The notes under the pieces: model-generated
The model's database searches: none
Seen by the model: the letters and a program-made list of their open reading frames with translations, nothing else
What the model was told of the DNA's origin: nothing
In this document: positions 47,607 through 55,686 of the stretch, piece after piece
Layout of the letters: each line of letters opens with the position of its first letter
Numbering within the stretch: position 1 is the first letter of the stretch
Program-made: the position numbers and the translations under genes
Assembly (NCBI RefSeq): GCF_000280495.2
Contig: NZ_CP018016.1
Location: 4,836,001-4,900,000 of the forward strand
DNA length: 64,000 bases
Source: Kosakonia radicincitans DSM 16656
GTDB lineage: Bacteria; Pseudomonadota; Gammaproteobacteria; Enterobacterales; Enterobacteriaceae
Direction of reading: 5' to 3'

Positions 47607-48371
47607 GTGGCACTGACCATAGGCATTGATTCCGGTTCGACCACCACGAAAGGCATTCTGCTGGAGGACGACAGCATTGTGCGGCGCTTTCTCTGCCCGA
47701 CCTCGTTTCGCCCTGCTGATTCGATTATCGAGGCCTGGGAAACATTGCGTGCCGGTATGGCGGAAAAACCTTTTTTGACGCTGACCGGTTACGGCCGGCA
47801 ACTGGTGGATTTCGCCGACAAGCAGGTTACCGAGATCTCCTGTCACGGCCTCGGTGCGCGGCTGCTGCGATCGGATACCCGCACCGTTATCGATATCGGC
47901 GGCCAGGACAGCAAAGTAATCGCCCTCGATGAGAACGGAAATCTCACCGATTTTCTGATGAATGATAAATGCGCCGCCGGTACTGGCCGTTTTCTGGACG
48001 TTATCTCGCGTACGCTGGGCACCCAGGTGGAGCAACTGGATGCCATTACCGATGGCGTGGAGCCGCATCCACTCACCAGCATGTGTACGGTGTTTGCCGA
48101 ATCGGAAGTGATCAGCCTGCGCTCGGCGGGCATCGCGCCGGAAGCGATCCTCGCCGGGGTAATCAACGCCATGGCACGGCGCAGCGCGCATTTTGTCGCG
48201 CGTCTCTCCACGCAAGGCCCGCTGCTGTTTACCGGCGGCGTCAGCCACTGCGCCAGCTTCCGCCGCATGCTGGCCGGGCACCTGAACAGCGAGGTGTTTA
48301 CCCATGATGATGCGCAGTATGCGGGCGCGCTCGGCGCCGCGCTGATAGGTCAGCGGCAGGGAAAACGGTGA
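47607..48371 (+). CDS. yjiL: YjiL, ATP-dependent activator/reductase of YjiM
   Basis: 254 aa from a GTG start with AGGAG five bases upstream. ASKHA-fold ATPase of the archerase type: phosphate loop GIDSGSTTTKGIL, second loop VIDIGGQDSKVI, and the bridging [4Fe-4S] cysteines C122 (DKCAAGTGRF) and C160 (SMCTVFAESE). Uses ATP to drive electrons onto its partner, here YjiM. Its TGA overlaps the ATG of the next gene by one base. Confidence 0.93.
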   Translation: MALTIGIDSGSTTTKGILLEDDSIVRRFLCPTSFRPADSIIEAWETLRAGMAEKPFLTLTGYGRQLVDFADKQVTEISCHGLGARLLRSDTRTVIDIGGQDSKVIALDENGNLTDFLMNDKCAAGTGRFLDVISRTLGTQVEQLDAITDGVEPHPLTSMCTVFAESEVISLRSAGIAPEAILAGVINAMARRSAHFVARLSTQGPLLFTGGVSHCASFRRMLAGHLNSEVFTHDDAQYAGALGAALIGQRQGKR

Positions 48372-48607
48372 TGAACGAATATCTGCTGCTGTTTCACAAT
48401 ACGCCCGGCGTGCTGCAAACCCGCAAAGCGATGCAGGCCGCAGGCATGACATTTCGGGTGCAGGATATTCCCCGCCAGTTACGCGGCGGATGTGGGTTGT
48501 GCATCCGTTTTCACTGCCAGCCCGGCGAGGAAAATCAGTGGATCATCCCCGGCGTGACGCAGGCGGTTTATCGCTGCGAAGGCGAGAGTTTCACGCCGGT
48601 GGTGTAA
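48371..48607 (+). CDS. DUF3343 small protein
   Basis: 78 aa from ATG at 48371, overlapping the yjiL stop; a GTG at 48368 is an alternative. Contains the DUF3343 hallmarks: an N-terminal LLLFHNTPGVLQTRKAMQA segment and the RGGCGLCIRFHC cysteine cluster (three Cys). Proteins of this family often sit next to sulfur, selenium or Fe-S enzymes. Translational coupling suggests it serves YjiM-YjiL, perhaps in sulfur or electron transfer (inference). Confidence 0.82.
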   Translation: MNEYLLLFHNTPGVLQTRKAMQAAGMTFRVQDIPRQLRGGCGLCIRFHCQPGEENQWIIPGVTQAVYRCEGESFTPVV

Positions 48608-48610
48608 TTC

Positions 48611-48638
48611 GCCGGGTGTCGGCTTTGCCTTATCCGGC
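48611..48638. repeat. REP-like element
   Basis: GCCGGGTGTCGGCTTTGCC followed by TTATCCGGC, between the convergent DUF3343 and DUF2955 genes. Confidence 0.7.
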
Positions 48639-48649
48639 AAATCCCGGCC

Positions 48650-49717
48650 TTACTGCTCCTCAATCACAAACCGTGTTGCTTCGAAACGGTTCAAAATAAG
48701 GTGCACCAGCCAGACCATGGTTAAGGTCGCCACCAGCGACACGGTGACGGACACGATGCGGTAGAGATCGCTGAACACCAGGTCCGTATCCGGATGGAGG
48801 TTTTGACCAAACATAATGCCAATGGTGGTGACGCTGGCGAACCCCACGCCTGCGCCGACTTTTTCCATCACATGCAACCGGGCGCTGAACGCCAGACCCA
48901 GCCCAATCAGCGGCATCATCAGCAGCATATGGCTACTGTGGTTATAAAGGATCAGTTGGACCAGCAGAATATAGAGGCAGGAGATCACCACGCCCACCAC
49001 GCGCCACAGCGAACTGAGCACCGAACCGCGATAATGCATCGGGAACAGGATCAAGATGCCCGCCATCAGCGCCGACAGCGAATCGCTTAAGTCGCTGATC
49101 TGAAAAACAACAAAAATGATTGTCGCCACGGTGCCGGAAAGCAGCGATTCATGGCGCACGCGGGCAGCGTTTTTCTCAATCAACGGCGGACGCGTGCGCG
49201 GTTCCACATCCGGGATCAGGTAATTCATTAGCGCACTCAGCGCCACCGCCATCACGCTGGCTTCAATATTGGAAAACAGCAGCGTGTGCCAGTCGCTGGT
49301 GGGATAACTCATAAAGTTGAGCATCGTGCTCTGGCACACCACGCCCGCCGAACCGAACAGAAACAGCGCGCCTTTGCTCATAAAGCGAAAACGCATCACG
49401 TACAGCCCGAAAACCACCAGCGTCATAATCACCGGCCAGCGCGACAGATAGCCGATGATGAACACCATTTCGATGCAATTCAGCACCGCGCTAAAGATAA
49501 ATTGCTTTGCGACGTGGCGGTTAAACACCGGTACCAGCGATAACAACATGACCGGATAGACCACGTAAAACACGCCATATTGCGTGTTGTAAAAACTCGA
49601 CACGCTCAGGGCGATCATCCCGGCGAAGACAATACGCAGCGTCTGGCGAAAATCATTCGGCGTATAAACGATATTGCCATGGGGCGTAAATACGCGCGCC
49701 AGCGTGTTAATAGACAT
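48650..49717 (-). CDS. DUF2955 inner-membrane protein (FUSC-like efflux component)
   Basis: 355 aa with about ten hydrophobic segments in two halves (residues about 25-170 and 200-345), resembling aromatic-acid exporter/FUSC proteins. It overlaps the HlyD-family gene by 11 nt and is the last gene of a MarR-HlyD-DUF2955 operon. Predicted to act with the adaptor in export; substrate unknown. Confidence 0.87.
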   Translation of the reverse strand: MSINTLARVFTPHGNIVYTPNDFRQTLRIVFAGMIALSVSSFYNTQYGVFYVVYPVMLLSLVPVFNRHVAKQFIFSAVLNCIEMVFIIGYLSRWPVIMTLVVFGLYVMRFRFMSKGALFLFGSAGVVCQSTMLNFMSYPTSDWHTLLFSNIEASVMAVALSALMNYLIPDVEPRTRPPLIEKNAARVRHESLLSGTVATIIFVVFQISDLSDSLSALMAGILILFPMHYRGSVLSSLWRVVGVVISCLYILLVQLILYNHSSHMLLMMPLIGLGLAFSARLHVMEKVGAGVGFASVTTIGIMFGQNLHPDTDLVFSDLYRIVSVTVSLVATLTMVWLVHLILNRFEATRFVIEEQ

Positions 49718-50774
49718 AGTGCAGCAAACTTACCAGGCGGATTTGCAGGCCGGAGAAGAAGCGGGCAAAGACCCCTTCACTGTTGTAGAGCTGCACCGTT
49801 GCGCGTGCGCCGGTCGGCAACGGCTTCGGTAATGGCTCATCGAGCGCTACGTGGATCCGCATCCGCTGCGCATCACGCACCCAGCGGTTCGACGTTTCCG
49901 GCGCGGAAAGCTCGCCATTTACCGCTTCCTGACCCGCCAGAATCCCCGCGTCGTTGCTGGTCACATGCGCTTTAAACACGTGCCCCGGCAGAGCATCGAA
50001 AACCACTGCGGCATCGGTTCCGGTATGGGTATGACGCAGGCTCTTCTCGCGGAAATCCGCCACGATATCGGTTTTATCATGCACCAGCGCCAGCGAAGCG
50101 CTCCCGGCAGCGGCGTAAAAACCGGGGCTTAATTGCAGGTTACTGACAGTACCATCCACTTCCGCGCGCACCTGCGTCCAGCCGAGGTTCAGCTGCGCCT
50201 GCTGTAGCGCGTTGCGATATTTTTGTAGCGTCACGTTGCGCGCGTCATCGCGGTCGCCGCGCTCAATGGTTAACGCATTGATGCTGGCATTGATGTTATT
50301 CACCGACTGCACGCTGGTCTGCCAGGTGGTGCGGGCTTTATCCAGATCGGACTGCGAAACATTGTGCATCGCGCCGAGATTCTGGTAGCGCTCAAAGGTG
50401 ACGCGATCGTTTTGCGCGGTGATCTGCGCGGTCTTCAGGCTGGCCTGCGTAGCAACGATTTGCGCATCCAGTTGCTGGTTGCTGAGGCGCGCCTGTTCCA
50501 GCGCAATTTCCGCCGCTTCGACCTGGTTTTTAAACGGCGTCGGATCCAGTTCAAACAGCAGATCGCCTTTTTTTACCTGGCTATTGTTCTGCACGTGAAC
50601 CTTTGCGACATAGCCGGAAACGCGCGCGGAAACCGGCGTCACTACGCGCATGACAGTAGAGTCCGGCGTCAGCGGGATCCAGATATCGGCAACGATAAAA
50701 TAGACAAACATCAGCAGGAAAGAGGCAATACTCACCCTTACCCAGCGGGCAAATTTTTGTTCTGGCGTCATCAT
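49707..50774 (-). CDS. HlyD/EmrA-family membrane fusion protein
   Basis: 355 aa periplasmic adaptor: an N-terminal membrane anchor (about residues 12-32), a lipoyl half-motif VSGYVAKVHVQNNSQVKKGDLLF-type region near 50-75, a coiled-coil hairpin (about 85-180) and the second lipoyl half VDGTVSNLQLSPGFYA. Start ATG at 50774 lies 4 nt after the marR stop. No outer-membrane factor gene is next to it, so TolC is presumably used. Confidence 0.92.
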   Translation of the reverse strand: MMTPEQKFARWVRVSIASFLLMFVYFIVADIWIPLTPDSTVMRVVTPVSARVSGYVAKVHVQNNSQVKKGDLLFELDPTPFKNQVEAAEIALEQARLSNQQLDAQIVATQASLKTAQITAQNDRVTFERYQNLGAMHNVSQSDLDKARTTWQTSVQSVNNINASINALTIERGDRDDARNVTLQKYRNALQQAQLNLGWTQVRAEVDGTVSNLQLSPGFYAAAGSASLALVHDKTDIVADFREKSLRHTHTGTDAAVVFDALPGHVFKAHVTSNDAGILAGQEAVNGELSAPETSNRWVRDAQRMRIHVALDEPLPKPLPTGARATVQLYNSEGVFARFFSGLQIRLVSLLHYVY

Positions 50775-50778
50775 TTTC

Positions 50779-51246
50779 TTATTCGGTTTTATTGTCTTCT
50801 TCGCGCATCACGCGCAAGTTACAGGCGATTTGATTCAGGGTGTCGCTAAAAGCGTGCATCTGCGCTGGCGGGATATTTTCCGCCGCCCGCTCCTGGCACG
50901 CTTCAATCACCCGCGTGATCTTCTCCAGCAGGCGTTGGCCCTCAGCGGTGAGCGTCAGCAGACGAATGCGTTTGTCGTACGGCGATGTCGTACGCACAAT
51001 CAGCCCCTGGTTTTCCAGTTGCGTCAGGGTGCGCATCAGCGGCGGTAATTCAATGCCGTGCACTTCCGCCAGTTCGCTGACCGAAACGTTGTCCCCCAAC
51101 TGGCGCAACTGCATCAGTACCGTCCAGCTCGCCTGGGTGATACCGGTATCGCTCAGCGCGTGATCGATGGTCGCGCGCCACTGACGCACCACCATCGCCA
51201 TACGCATTCCCAGCGGTCGGCGGGCAAACAGCTCATCTTCGGTCAT
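50779..51246 (-). CDS. MarR-family repressor
   Basis: 155 aa. Winged helix with ITQASWTVLMQLRQLGDNVSVSELA, ELPPLMRTLTQLENQGLI and the basic wing SPYDKRIRLLTLT. First gene of an operon with the adaptor and DUF2955 exporter. A TTGATA-17-TATCTT promoter overlapped by an inverted repeat lies upstream, suggesting autorepression relieved by the exported compound. Confidence 0.92.
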   Translation of the reverse strand: MTEDELFARRPLGMRMAMVVRQWRATIDHALSDTGITQASWTVLMQLRQLGDNVSVSELAEVHGIELPPLMRTLTQLENQGLIVRTTSPYDKRIRLLTLTAEGQRLLEKITRVIEACQERAAENIPPAQMHAFSDTLNQIACNLRVMREEDNKTE

Positions 51247-51274
51247 AGGAGTTCCCCTGATTCACAGGCAGGGA

Positions 51275-51303
51275 AAGATAATGGTTATCAAGGTAAGTAT
51301 CAA
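51275..51303 (-). promoter_or_regulatory. Promoter and operator of the marR operon
   Basis: On the minus strand -35 TTGATA (51298-51303), 17-nt spacer, -10 TATCTT (51275-51280). The inverted repeat GATAA-TGG-TTATC (51277-51289) overlaps the -10 and suits a MarR dimer. Confidence 0.7.
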
Positions 51304-51354
51304 GAAACGGGAGAGCGAACAGCATGGATTGTGAAAAGCAGGCACCGAACGGCT

Positions 51355-51771
51355 TCAGTCAAAAAATACCATTCCCTTGTAAGGTTTCTCGCGGCAGGCC
51401 GCCAGCCGCTGGGCAAGGTTACCGACGTGCGCTTCGAGTTTGTGCCCGTCCGGATCGAGGAAATACCAGGAGTCGCCTTCGCTTTTATTGGCTTTCCAGC
51501 TTACAACGTCAGACTGTTCGAGGCGCGCAACAAAACCGGTGAAATCGCTTTCGCTAATGCTAAAGGCATAATGGGTGTAATCGCTGCGCTGCGGCGGAAC
51601 ATATTCACGCTGCGCATCCACCGACAAACACAGCCACAGTTCGCCGCAGGTAAGGTAAGCGCCGTTGTCCCAGCGCGCATGCAGTTTCAGCCCGAGCAGT
51701 TGATGGTAAAAATCGACGCTGCGGGCAAGATCGCTGACTGCGAGTGTTAAATGGTTGGGACCCTGCAACAT
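51355..51771 (-). CDS. fosA: FosA-type fosfomycin thiol transferase
   Basis: 138 aa VOC-fold glutathione transferase family that opens the fosfomycin epoxide; chromosomal fosA is common in Enterobacter and Klebsiella. Metal ligands H7 (PNHLTLAV), H67 (SDYTHYAF) and E113 (GHKLEAHVG) are present, with the potassium/fosfomycin loop [17 protein letters not shown] start at ATG 51771 (GGGGGAA upstream), giving the usual FosA length. It starts 22 nt after the hipA stop on the same strand, so it may be co-transcribed with hipBA. Confidence 0.93.
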   Translation of the reverse strand: MLQGPNHLTLAVSDLARSVDFYHQLLGLKLHARWDNGAYLTCGELWLCLSVDAQREYVPPQRSDYTHYAFSISESDFTGFVARLEQSDVVSWKANKSEGDSWYFLDPDGHKLEAHVGNLAQRLAACREKPYKGMVFFD

Positions 51772-51793
51772 GGTCTGTTTCCCCCGAAAACGT

Positions 51794-53035
51794 TCAAACA
51801 TTAAATGCCGGAGCCATTCTTTCCTGCTCAGCACGTGAAATATTCATAGATTCAGCGATCTCACGCCATTTGCGGACGCTGGATGTGACCTCTTCCATCA
51901 CTTCTTTGGCTTGCGCGAACGTGAGCCGGAAAAAATCAATCACCGACATTGCCAGTTCATAATCCAGTTGATTATCGACATCACTGATATTCAGATGTAA
52001 CCCCTGCGCATCCGGCACAGGATTGATATCGTAAGCGGGAGAAAGAATCCAGCCACCATTCTGGAAAATAAAGCCATGATTTCGTAGATGATCGTCATTA
52101 TTCGACACAGCAATATTAAAAACGATTCGTCGCCACAGTTGAGACAAGTCCTCGCGGCTGCGCGAGCCACGTTCAGTCAGGAACTGCGCCAGTTCAAGGT
52201 ATGAAGCTTCGTAATCGCCATCGTAATAACCGAGTTGCGTCATGGCGGATGTAAAATGCAGCCGGGTATCAGGCGTGCGATCAAAGCGTTTCGTTAAAAA
52301 GGTATGATGCTCACGCTCAAAGCGTTCGATGCGACATTCCGCCATTTCGATTCCCGCATTCCGTGCCAGTTGTGAAGTTAAAAACTCCCACGCTGCAATA
52401 TCATAGTCATCATAACGACTGGGGAATTTTGCAATCCACAGTTGGTTTTTCTCATCACGTACGCTGGCTTTAGGCCGCGCGCCGCCTAAAGATGAACCTG
52501 GCGACATCAACATATTGAGCCATTGCAGGTATTCAGCATCGTCACGATCGTCATTACTTTCGATTTGCTTCGCTGCCCACGCTAACTCTCTCAGCGAGGC
52601 CATCGGCGGTGCGGCGAGCCGGTCGTTATCATCGAGGAAGGGACCCGTAAGAGCACGTTTAAAACGTAGAGCCCCCTGACGGTGAAAATCATGCACTCCC
52701 AATAAGAAATCAATTTCTCCCAGCAACCTGGGACGACGCGCTTCCTGCCGGGCAAGAATCGCCTCCCGCCTTTTCATCAATACCCGCCCCCAGCGATCCG
52801 GGCATGAATCAAGAAACACTCTAAAGTTTCGCGATACAGCGCTATGTTGTTCACCGGAATAAAGCTCAAGATCGGGATCGACTTTCTGCACGAAGGGCGA
52901 AAGCAGCCACGCATCATCATAGCGAAAACTAAAATGCTCGCTATTACGTACCACTTCCGAACGCAGTGTGCCAACCAGCCCTGGCTCTGCAAAGTCCTGC
53001 CAGTCTGCAAAAACAAAAACGTCTGTCGCCATCAA
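51794..53035 (-). CDS. hipA: HipA-family serine/threonine kinase toxin
   Basis: 413 aa. N-terminal HipA_N domain (about residues 5-110), then a kinase core with the SLGGARPKA phosphate loop, the KFPSRYDD lysine region, FLTKRFDR, the catalytic loop [12 protein letters not shown] and metal Asp in LSPAYDINP. All core residues are present, so kinase activity is plausible. HipA kinases phosphorylate aminoacyl-tRNA synthetases or other targets; this target is unknown. It overlaps hipB by 4 nt. Confidence 0.92.
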   Translation of the reverse strand: MMATDVFVFADWQDFAEPGLVGTLRSEVVRNSEHFSFRYDDAWLLSPFVQKVDPDLELYSGEQHSAVSRNFRVFLDSCPDRWGRVLMKRREAILARQEARRPRLLGEIDFLLGVHDFHRQGALRFKRALTGPFLDDNDRLAAPPMASLRELAWAAKQIESNDDRDDAEYLQWLNMLMSPGSSLGGARPKASVRDEKNQLWIAKFPSRYDDYDIAAWEFLTSQLARNAGIEMAECRIERFEREHHTFLTKRFDRTPDTRLHFTSAMTQLGYYDGDYEASYLELAQFLTERGSRSREDLSQLWRRIVFNIAVSNNDDHLRNHGFIFQNGGWILSPAYDINPVPDAQGLHLNISDVDNQLDYELAMSVIDFFRLTFAQAKEVMEEVTSSVRKWREIAESMNISRAEQERMAPAFNV

Positions 53036-53349
53036 TATGCTTCTCCTTTCTTCCTTAAAAGTTCAATATCCTGCAACTTGCGCCCCAACTCATCATCCTT
53101 TGCCACATCAAGAAAATCTTCGACCAGTCCAAGAACAGCAAGCACGGCCACATAGTGCCCAAGTGACACGCCAGGATCGCCCTGTTGGATTTTGCGGATA
53201 GTTATGCGGCTTAACCCCGTGCGTTCAGAAAGCATGGTTTGGGTGAGTTTTCTGCGCTTGCAGGCAAGCGTGATGTTTTCACCTAACTGCCGGAGAATCT
53301 TTTGGTTACGGGGAAAGACAACCGCACTACGTTTTTCAGCTGATGGCAT
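53032..53349 (-). CDS. hipB: HipB-family antitoxin/repressor
   Basis: 105 aa from ATG at 53349. Cro/CI-type helix-turn-helix: LGENITLACKRRKLTQTMLS and ERTGLSRITIRKIQQGDPGVS, where the second is the recognition helix. A longer reading frame to 53442 would run through the palindromic operator and is rejected. Its C-terminal part (DFLDVAKDDELGRKLQDIELLRKKG) would contact HipA. Two operator pairs lie upstream. Confidence 0.9.
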   Translation of the reverse strand: MPSAEKRSAVVFPRNQKILRQLGENITLACKRRKLTQTMLSERTGLSRITIRKIQQGDPGVSLGHYVAVLAVLGLVEDFLDVAKDDELGRKLQDIELLRKKGEAY

Positions 53350-53353
53350 GGAA

Positions 53354-53392
53354 ACTATACTTACCGTAATCATGAATTTTGGTAAGTATAGT
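53354..53392. promoter_or_regulatory. hipB operator 1
   Basis: Perfect 12-bp inverted repeat ACTATACTTACC / GGTAAGTATAGT with a 15-bp spacer, directly upstream of the hipB start. Confidence 0.82.
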
Positions 53393-53426
53393 ATCCAATA
53401 AATGATCAGGGGAGAATAAATAATGA

Positions 53427-53469
53427 ACACTACACTTACCAAAAAGCGTGATTTTGATAAGTGCAGTGT
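53427..53469. promoter_or_regulatory. hipB operator 2
   Basis: Inverted repeat ACACTACACTTACC / GATAAGTGCAGTGT with the same 15-bp spacer, 12 of 14 pairs, sharing the CTTACC core with operator 1. It lies 13 nt after the DUF1176 stop on the minus strand. Confidence 0.75.
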
Positions 53470-53481
53470 CCATATATCTAC

Positions 53482-54531
53482 TTACTGCGCCTCTTTCACC
53501 TCGGTGACGAACTCCGGCAGATCCCAGGTGCCGCCCGCGCGGATATAACGGCACATGCCGGTGGTGGATTCACTGCTTTTACGGAAGGTTTCGCCGTCCC
53601 ACACCCACTCCGCAGAAGCCCAGCAATCGCCGATACCGCGACCGCGCTGCCCCAGCGAGATGATGCCGTCGGCATAATCGGACGCCGAGTTGGTGATAAA
53701 TTGTGGGTTGCCTTTCAAGGCCTTATCCAGCACCCAGTAGCCGTAACCTTCGTTGTACGCGCCGCGCCAGCAAAGGGCGGAGATCAGGACATGCTTACGG
53801 TCGAGCGGCGTTAGCGTAACGTCATTGTCGCCATCAATGACCGGTTCTTGCGGTGATGCAAGACCTTCACACTCATTATTGTTAGGGAGCGCCGCCAGCA
53901 GGCGCGGCTTCAGCGTGTTGACTTCGGCCACGGTCAGCGCGCGGTCTTCGCCGCTTTCTACTTTTGCCGCCTGAATGACCGGCGCAGCCACCGCGGGCGT
54001 CACCGTGCTTTCGGCTTTATCGCCTTTTTGACTGAGCGCGCCCGGCGTGCCGACCCGTCCCTGCACATCATCAAATTTCAGCAGCACGGCATACGCGCCA
54101 TCGCCGGAGAGCACAAAGGGTTTTGCTGCGCCTTTGAATTCCACTTTGCCGCTGCCTTTCACTGCGTCAATCAGGCTGTGCGCCTGCGCGTCCGATAAGC
54201 GCCAGGTGTCATTATCTTCAGTGGCGATTTCGCCCTGCGATTTACCGTCGATCCACAGCGAGAGCGCCGCTTGCGGCGCGGTTTCATCCGCGTCCATCTC
54301 GGCCAGCACCACATCCACGGTAACCGGCGTGTCCGGCCCGGCTTTACGGGTGATCAGTACCGCTCCGCTGGCTTCCTCTTCCGCGCTGTAACCCGCTGCG
54401 CGGCAGGTAAGCGTGTTGTCGCACACCACTTCCCAGTCTTTATGATCAAACGAGATGCCCGACTGCTCCGCCAGCGCGGGCGCACTCAGCGTCGCTGCCA
54501 TCACCAGCGCCGCCCTGATACCACTGTTCAT
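53482..54531 (-). CDS. DUF1176 periplasmic protein
   Basis: 349 aa with a signal peptide (MNSGIRAALVMAATLSAPALA). The mature protein contains several cysteines that could form disulfides (VVCDNTLTCRAAGYS, NNECEG, LISALCWRGAYNEGYGYW, GDCWASAEWVWDG, TGMCRYIRAGGTWDLP). Function of the family is unknown. No operon partner is evident. Confidence 0.87.
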   Translation of the reverse strand: MNSGIRAALVMAATLSAPALAEQSGISFDHKDWEVVCDNTLTCRAAGYSAEEEASGAVLITRKAGPDTPVTVDVVLAEMDADETAPQAALSLWIDGKSQGEIATEDNDTWRLSDAQAHSLIDAVKGSGKVEFKGAAKPFVLSGDGAYAVLLKFDDVQGRVGTPGALSQKGDKAESTVTPAVAAPVIQAAKVESGEDRALTVAEVNTLKPRLLAALPNNNECEGLASPQEPVIDGDNDVTLTPLDRKHVLISALCWRGAYNEGYGYWVLDKALKGNPQFITNSASDYADGIISLGQRGRGIGDCWASAEWVWDGETFRKSSESTTGMCRYIRAGGTWDLPEFVTEVKEAQ

Positions 54532-54646
54532 GCCATCACTCCGTAATGAGAAATGCCGACAGTGTGCAGAAATTATCGATTGGGGAGAAGTCTATTTTGG
54601 CGGGATAAAGCGAAATGAGGCGAGAAACATTTCCCGCCCCAATAGA

Positions 54647-55255
54647 TCAATCGAGGTTAAGGTCGCTGTAGGATTTCACCACACGGGAAACGATGCCGTA
54701 ATCGATCGCCTCTTTGATGTTCATCCAGTAGTTACGATCGGTATCCTGCTTCACTTTTTCGACCGGCTGACCGGTTGCATCGGCGATCAGCTGGTTAACG
54801 CGTTCCAGCATGCGAATGATCTCTTTGGCTTCAATCTCAATATCGCTCGCCTGACCACGCACGCCGCCCAGCGGCTGATGGATCATAAAACGGGTGTTCG
54901 GCAGCGCGTAGCGGTGCTCTTTTTTCGCCGCAAGGAAGATGGTGATCCCGGCGCTGGCCACCCAGCCGGTGCCGATAATGTGCACTTCCGGAGTGATGAA
55001 CTTAATCATGTCATGAATGGTATCGGCCGCTTCAACGTGACCGCCCTGGCTGTTGAGATAGATCTTGATCGGCGCGTCGCTGATGCCCTGCAACAGCAGA
55101 AGCTGGGTGACCACTTTCTCGGTCAGCGCCTGGTTGATCTCGCCAGAGATAATGATGGAGCGGGCATCCAGCAGCTTTTGCTGCATCAGTTGTGAAGCGT
55201 TGCCGCCCTTCTCTTCTTTTTTATCGTCTTCATCGTTGCTGTTAATAAAGTGCAT
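54647..55255 (-). CDS. ClpP-like serine protease (second ClpP)
   Basis: 202 aa. ClpP/crotonase-like fold with oxyanion motif NSQGGHVEAADTIHD, nucleophile S101 in TGWVASAGITIF, H126 in RFMIHQPLGG and an Asp in KQDTDRNYWM (D171). The nucleophile motif differs from the GQAASMGA of housekeeping ClpP, and an acidic/basic N-terminal stretch (NDEDDKKEEKGG) replaces the usual propeptide. No Clp ATPase gene is adjacent. ATG at 55255 with GGGGAG upstream. Probably a non-housekeeping ClpP homologue of enterobacteria. Confidence 0.88.
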   Translation of the reverse strand: MHFINSNDEDDKKEEKGGNASQLMQQKLLDARSIIISGEINQALTEKVVTQLLLLQGISDAPIKIYLNSQGGHVEAADTIHDMIKFITPEVHIIGTGWVASAGITIFLAAKKEHRYALPNTRFMIHQPLGGVRGQASDIEIEAKEIIRMLERVNQLIADATGQPVEKVKQDTDRNYWMNIKEAIDYGIVSRVVKSYSDLNLD

Positions 55256-55345
55256 CTGTTCTCTCCCCTTCAGGTTATGGAGCTAAGCATAGCCCAACGC
55301 TGAAGAGGCGGAAATAACAAGATGTTATCTCCGCATTTTCTATCA

Positions 55346-55510
55346 TTAACCCAGCTCTTCACGACGCAACCCGAGGTCTTTAAGCTGTTCGTCGCTTAAC
55401 GCGCGCAAAATCTTGCGCGTTTGCCAGCGTAAGCGCAGAGCCTGAAACTTGCGCCAGAGAAAAATAAACCCGGTAAAAGGGCCTTTGTGTCGATTTTCAA
55501 AAAATTCCAT
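55346..55510 (-). CDS. yjiS: YjiS-like small protein (DUF1127)
   Basis: 54 aa, beginning MEFFENRHKGPFTGFIFLW and ending with the DUF1127 motif LSDEQLKDLGLRREELG. The length and ends match E. coli YjiS. ATG at 55510 preceded by GAGGAGA. Highly basic; DUF1127 proteins have been implicated in RNA binding and small-RNA turnover in other bacteria, which may or may not apply. Divergent from yjiR as in E. coli. Confidence 0.9.
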   Translation of the reverse strand: MEFFENRHKGPFTGFIFLWRKFQALRLRWQTRKILRALSDEQLKDLGLRREELG

Positions 55511-55564
55511 CGGTGCTCTCCTCGCCTGAACAGAGCCCCATTTTCTCCGTAATCCCGCCTTTCA

Positions 55565-55663
55565 ATACAGATTCAGAAAATACTTTTCTTTAACATACAG
55601 ATCGCTTAAAACAGCATCTGAACGGCATTATTTCCGCGAATCTGTACTGGTTTTTAAATCTGT
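55565..55663. promoter_or_regulatory. Repeated ATACAGAT boxes upstream of yjiR
   Basis: ATACAGAT occurs at 55565 and 55595 (direct, 30 bp apart) and in inverted form as ATCTGTA at 55640 and ATCTGTG at 55658. MocR-type regulators bind such direct repeats at their own promoters, so autoregulation by YjiR is likely. Confidence 0.6.
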
Positions 55664-55686
55664 GTGGCAAAGAAAAGGAATACAGC

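Noticed and set aside
53350..53442. N-terminal extension of hipB by 31 residues
   Set aside because: It would translate the perfect inverted-repeat operator, and the extension is hydrophobic and unlike HipB proteins.
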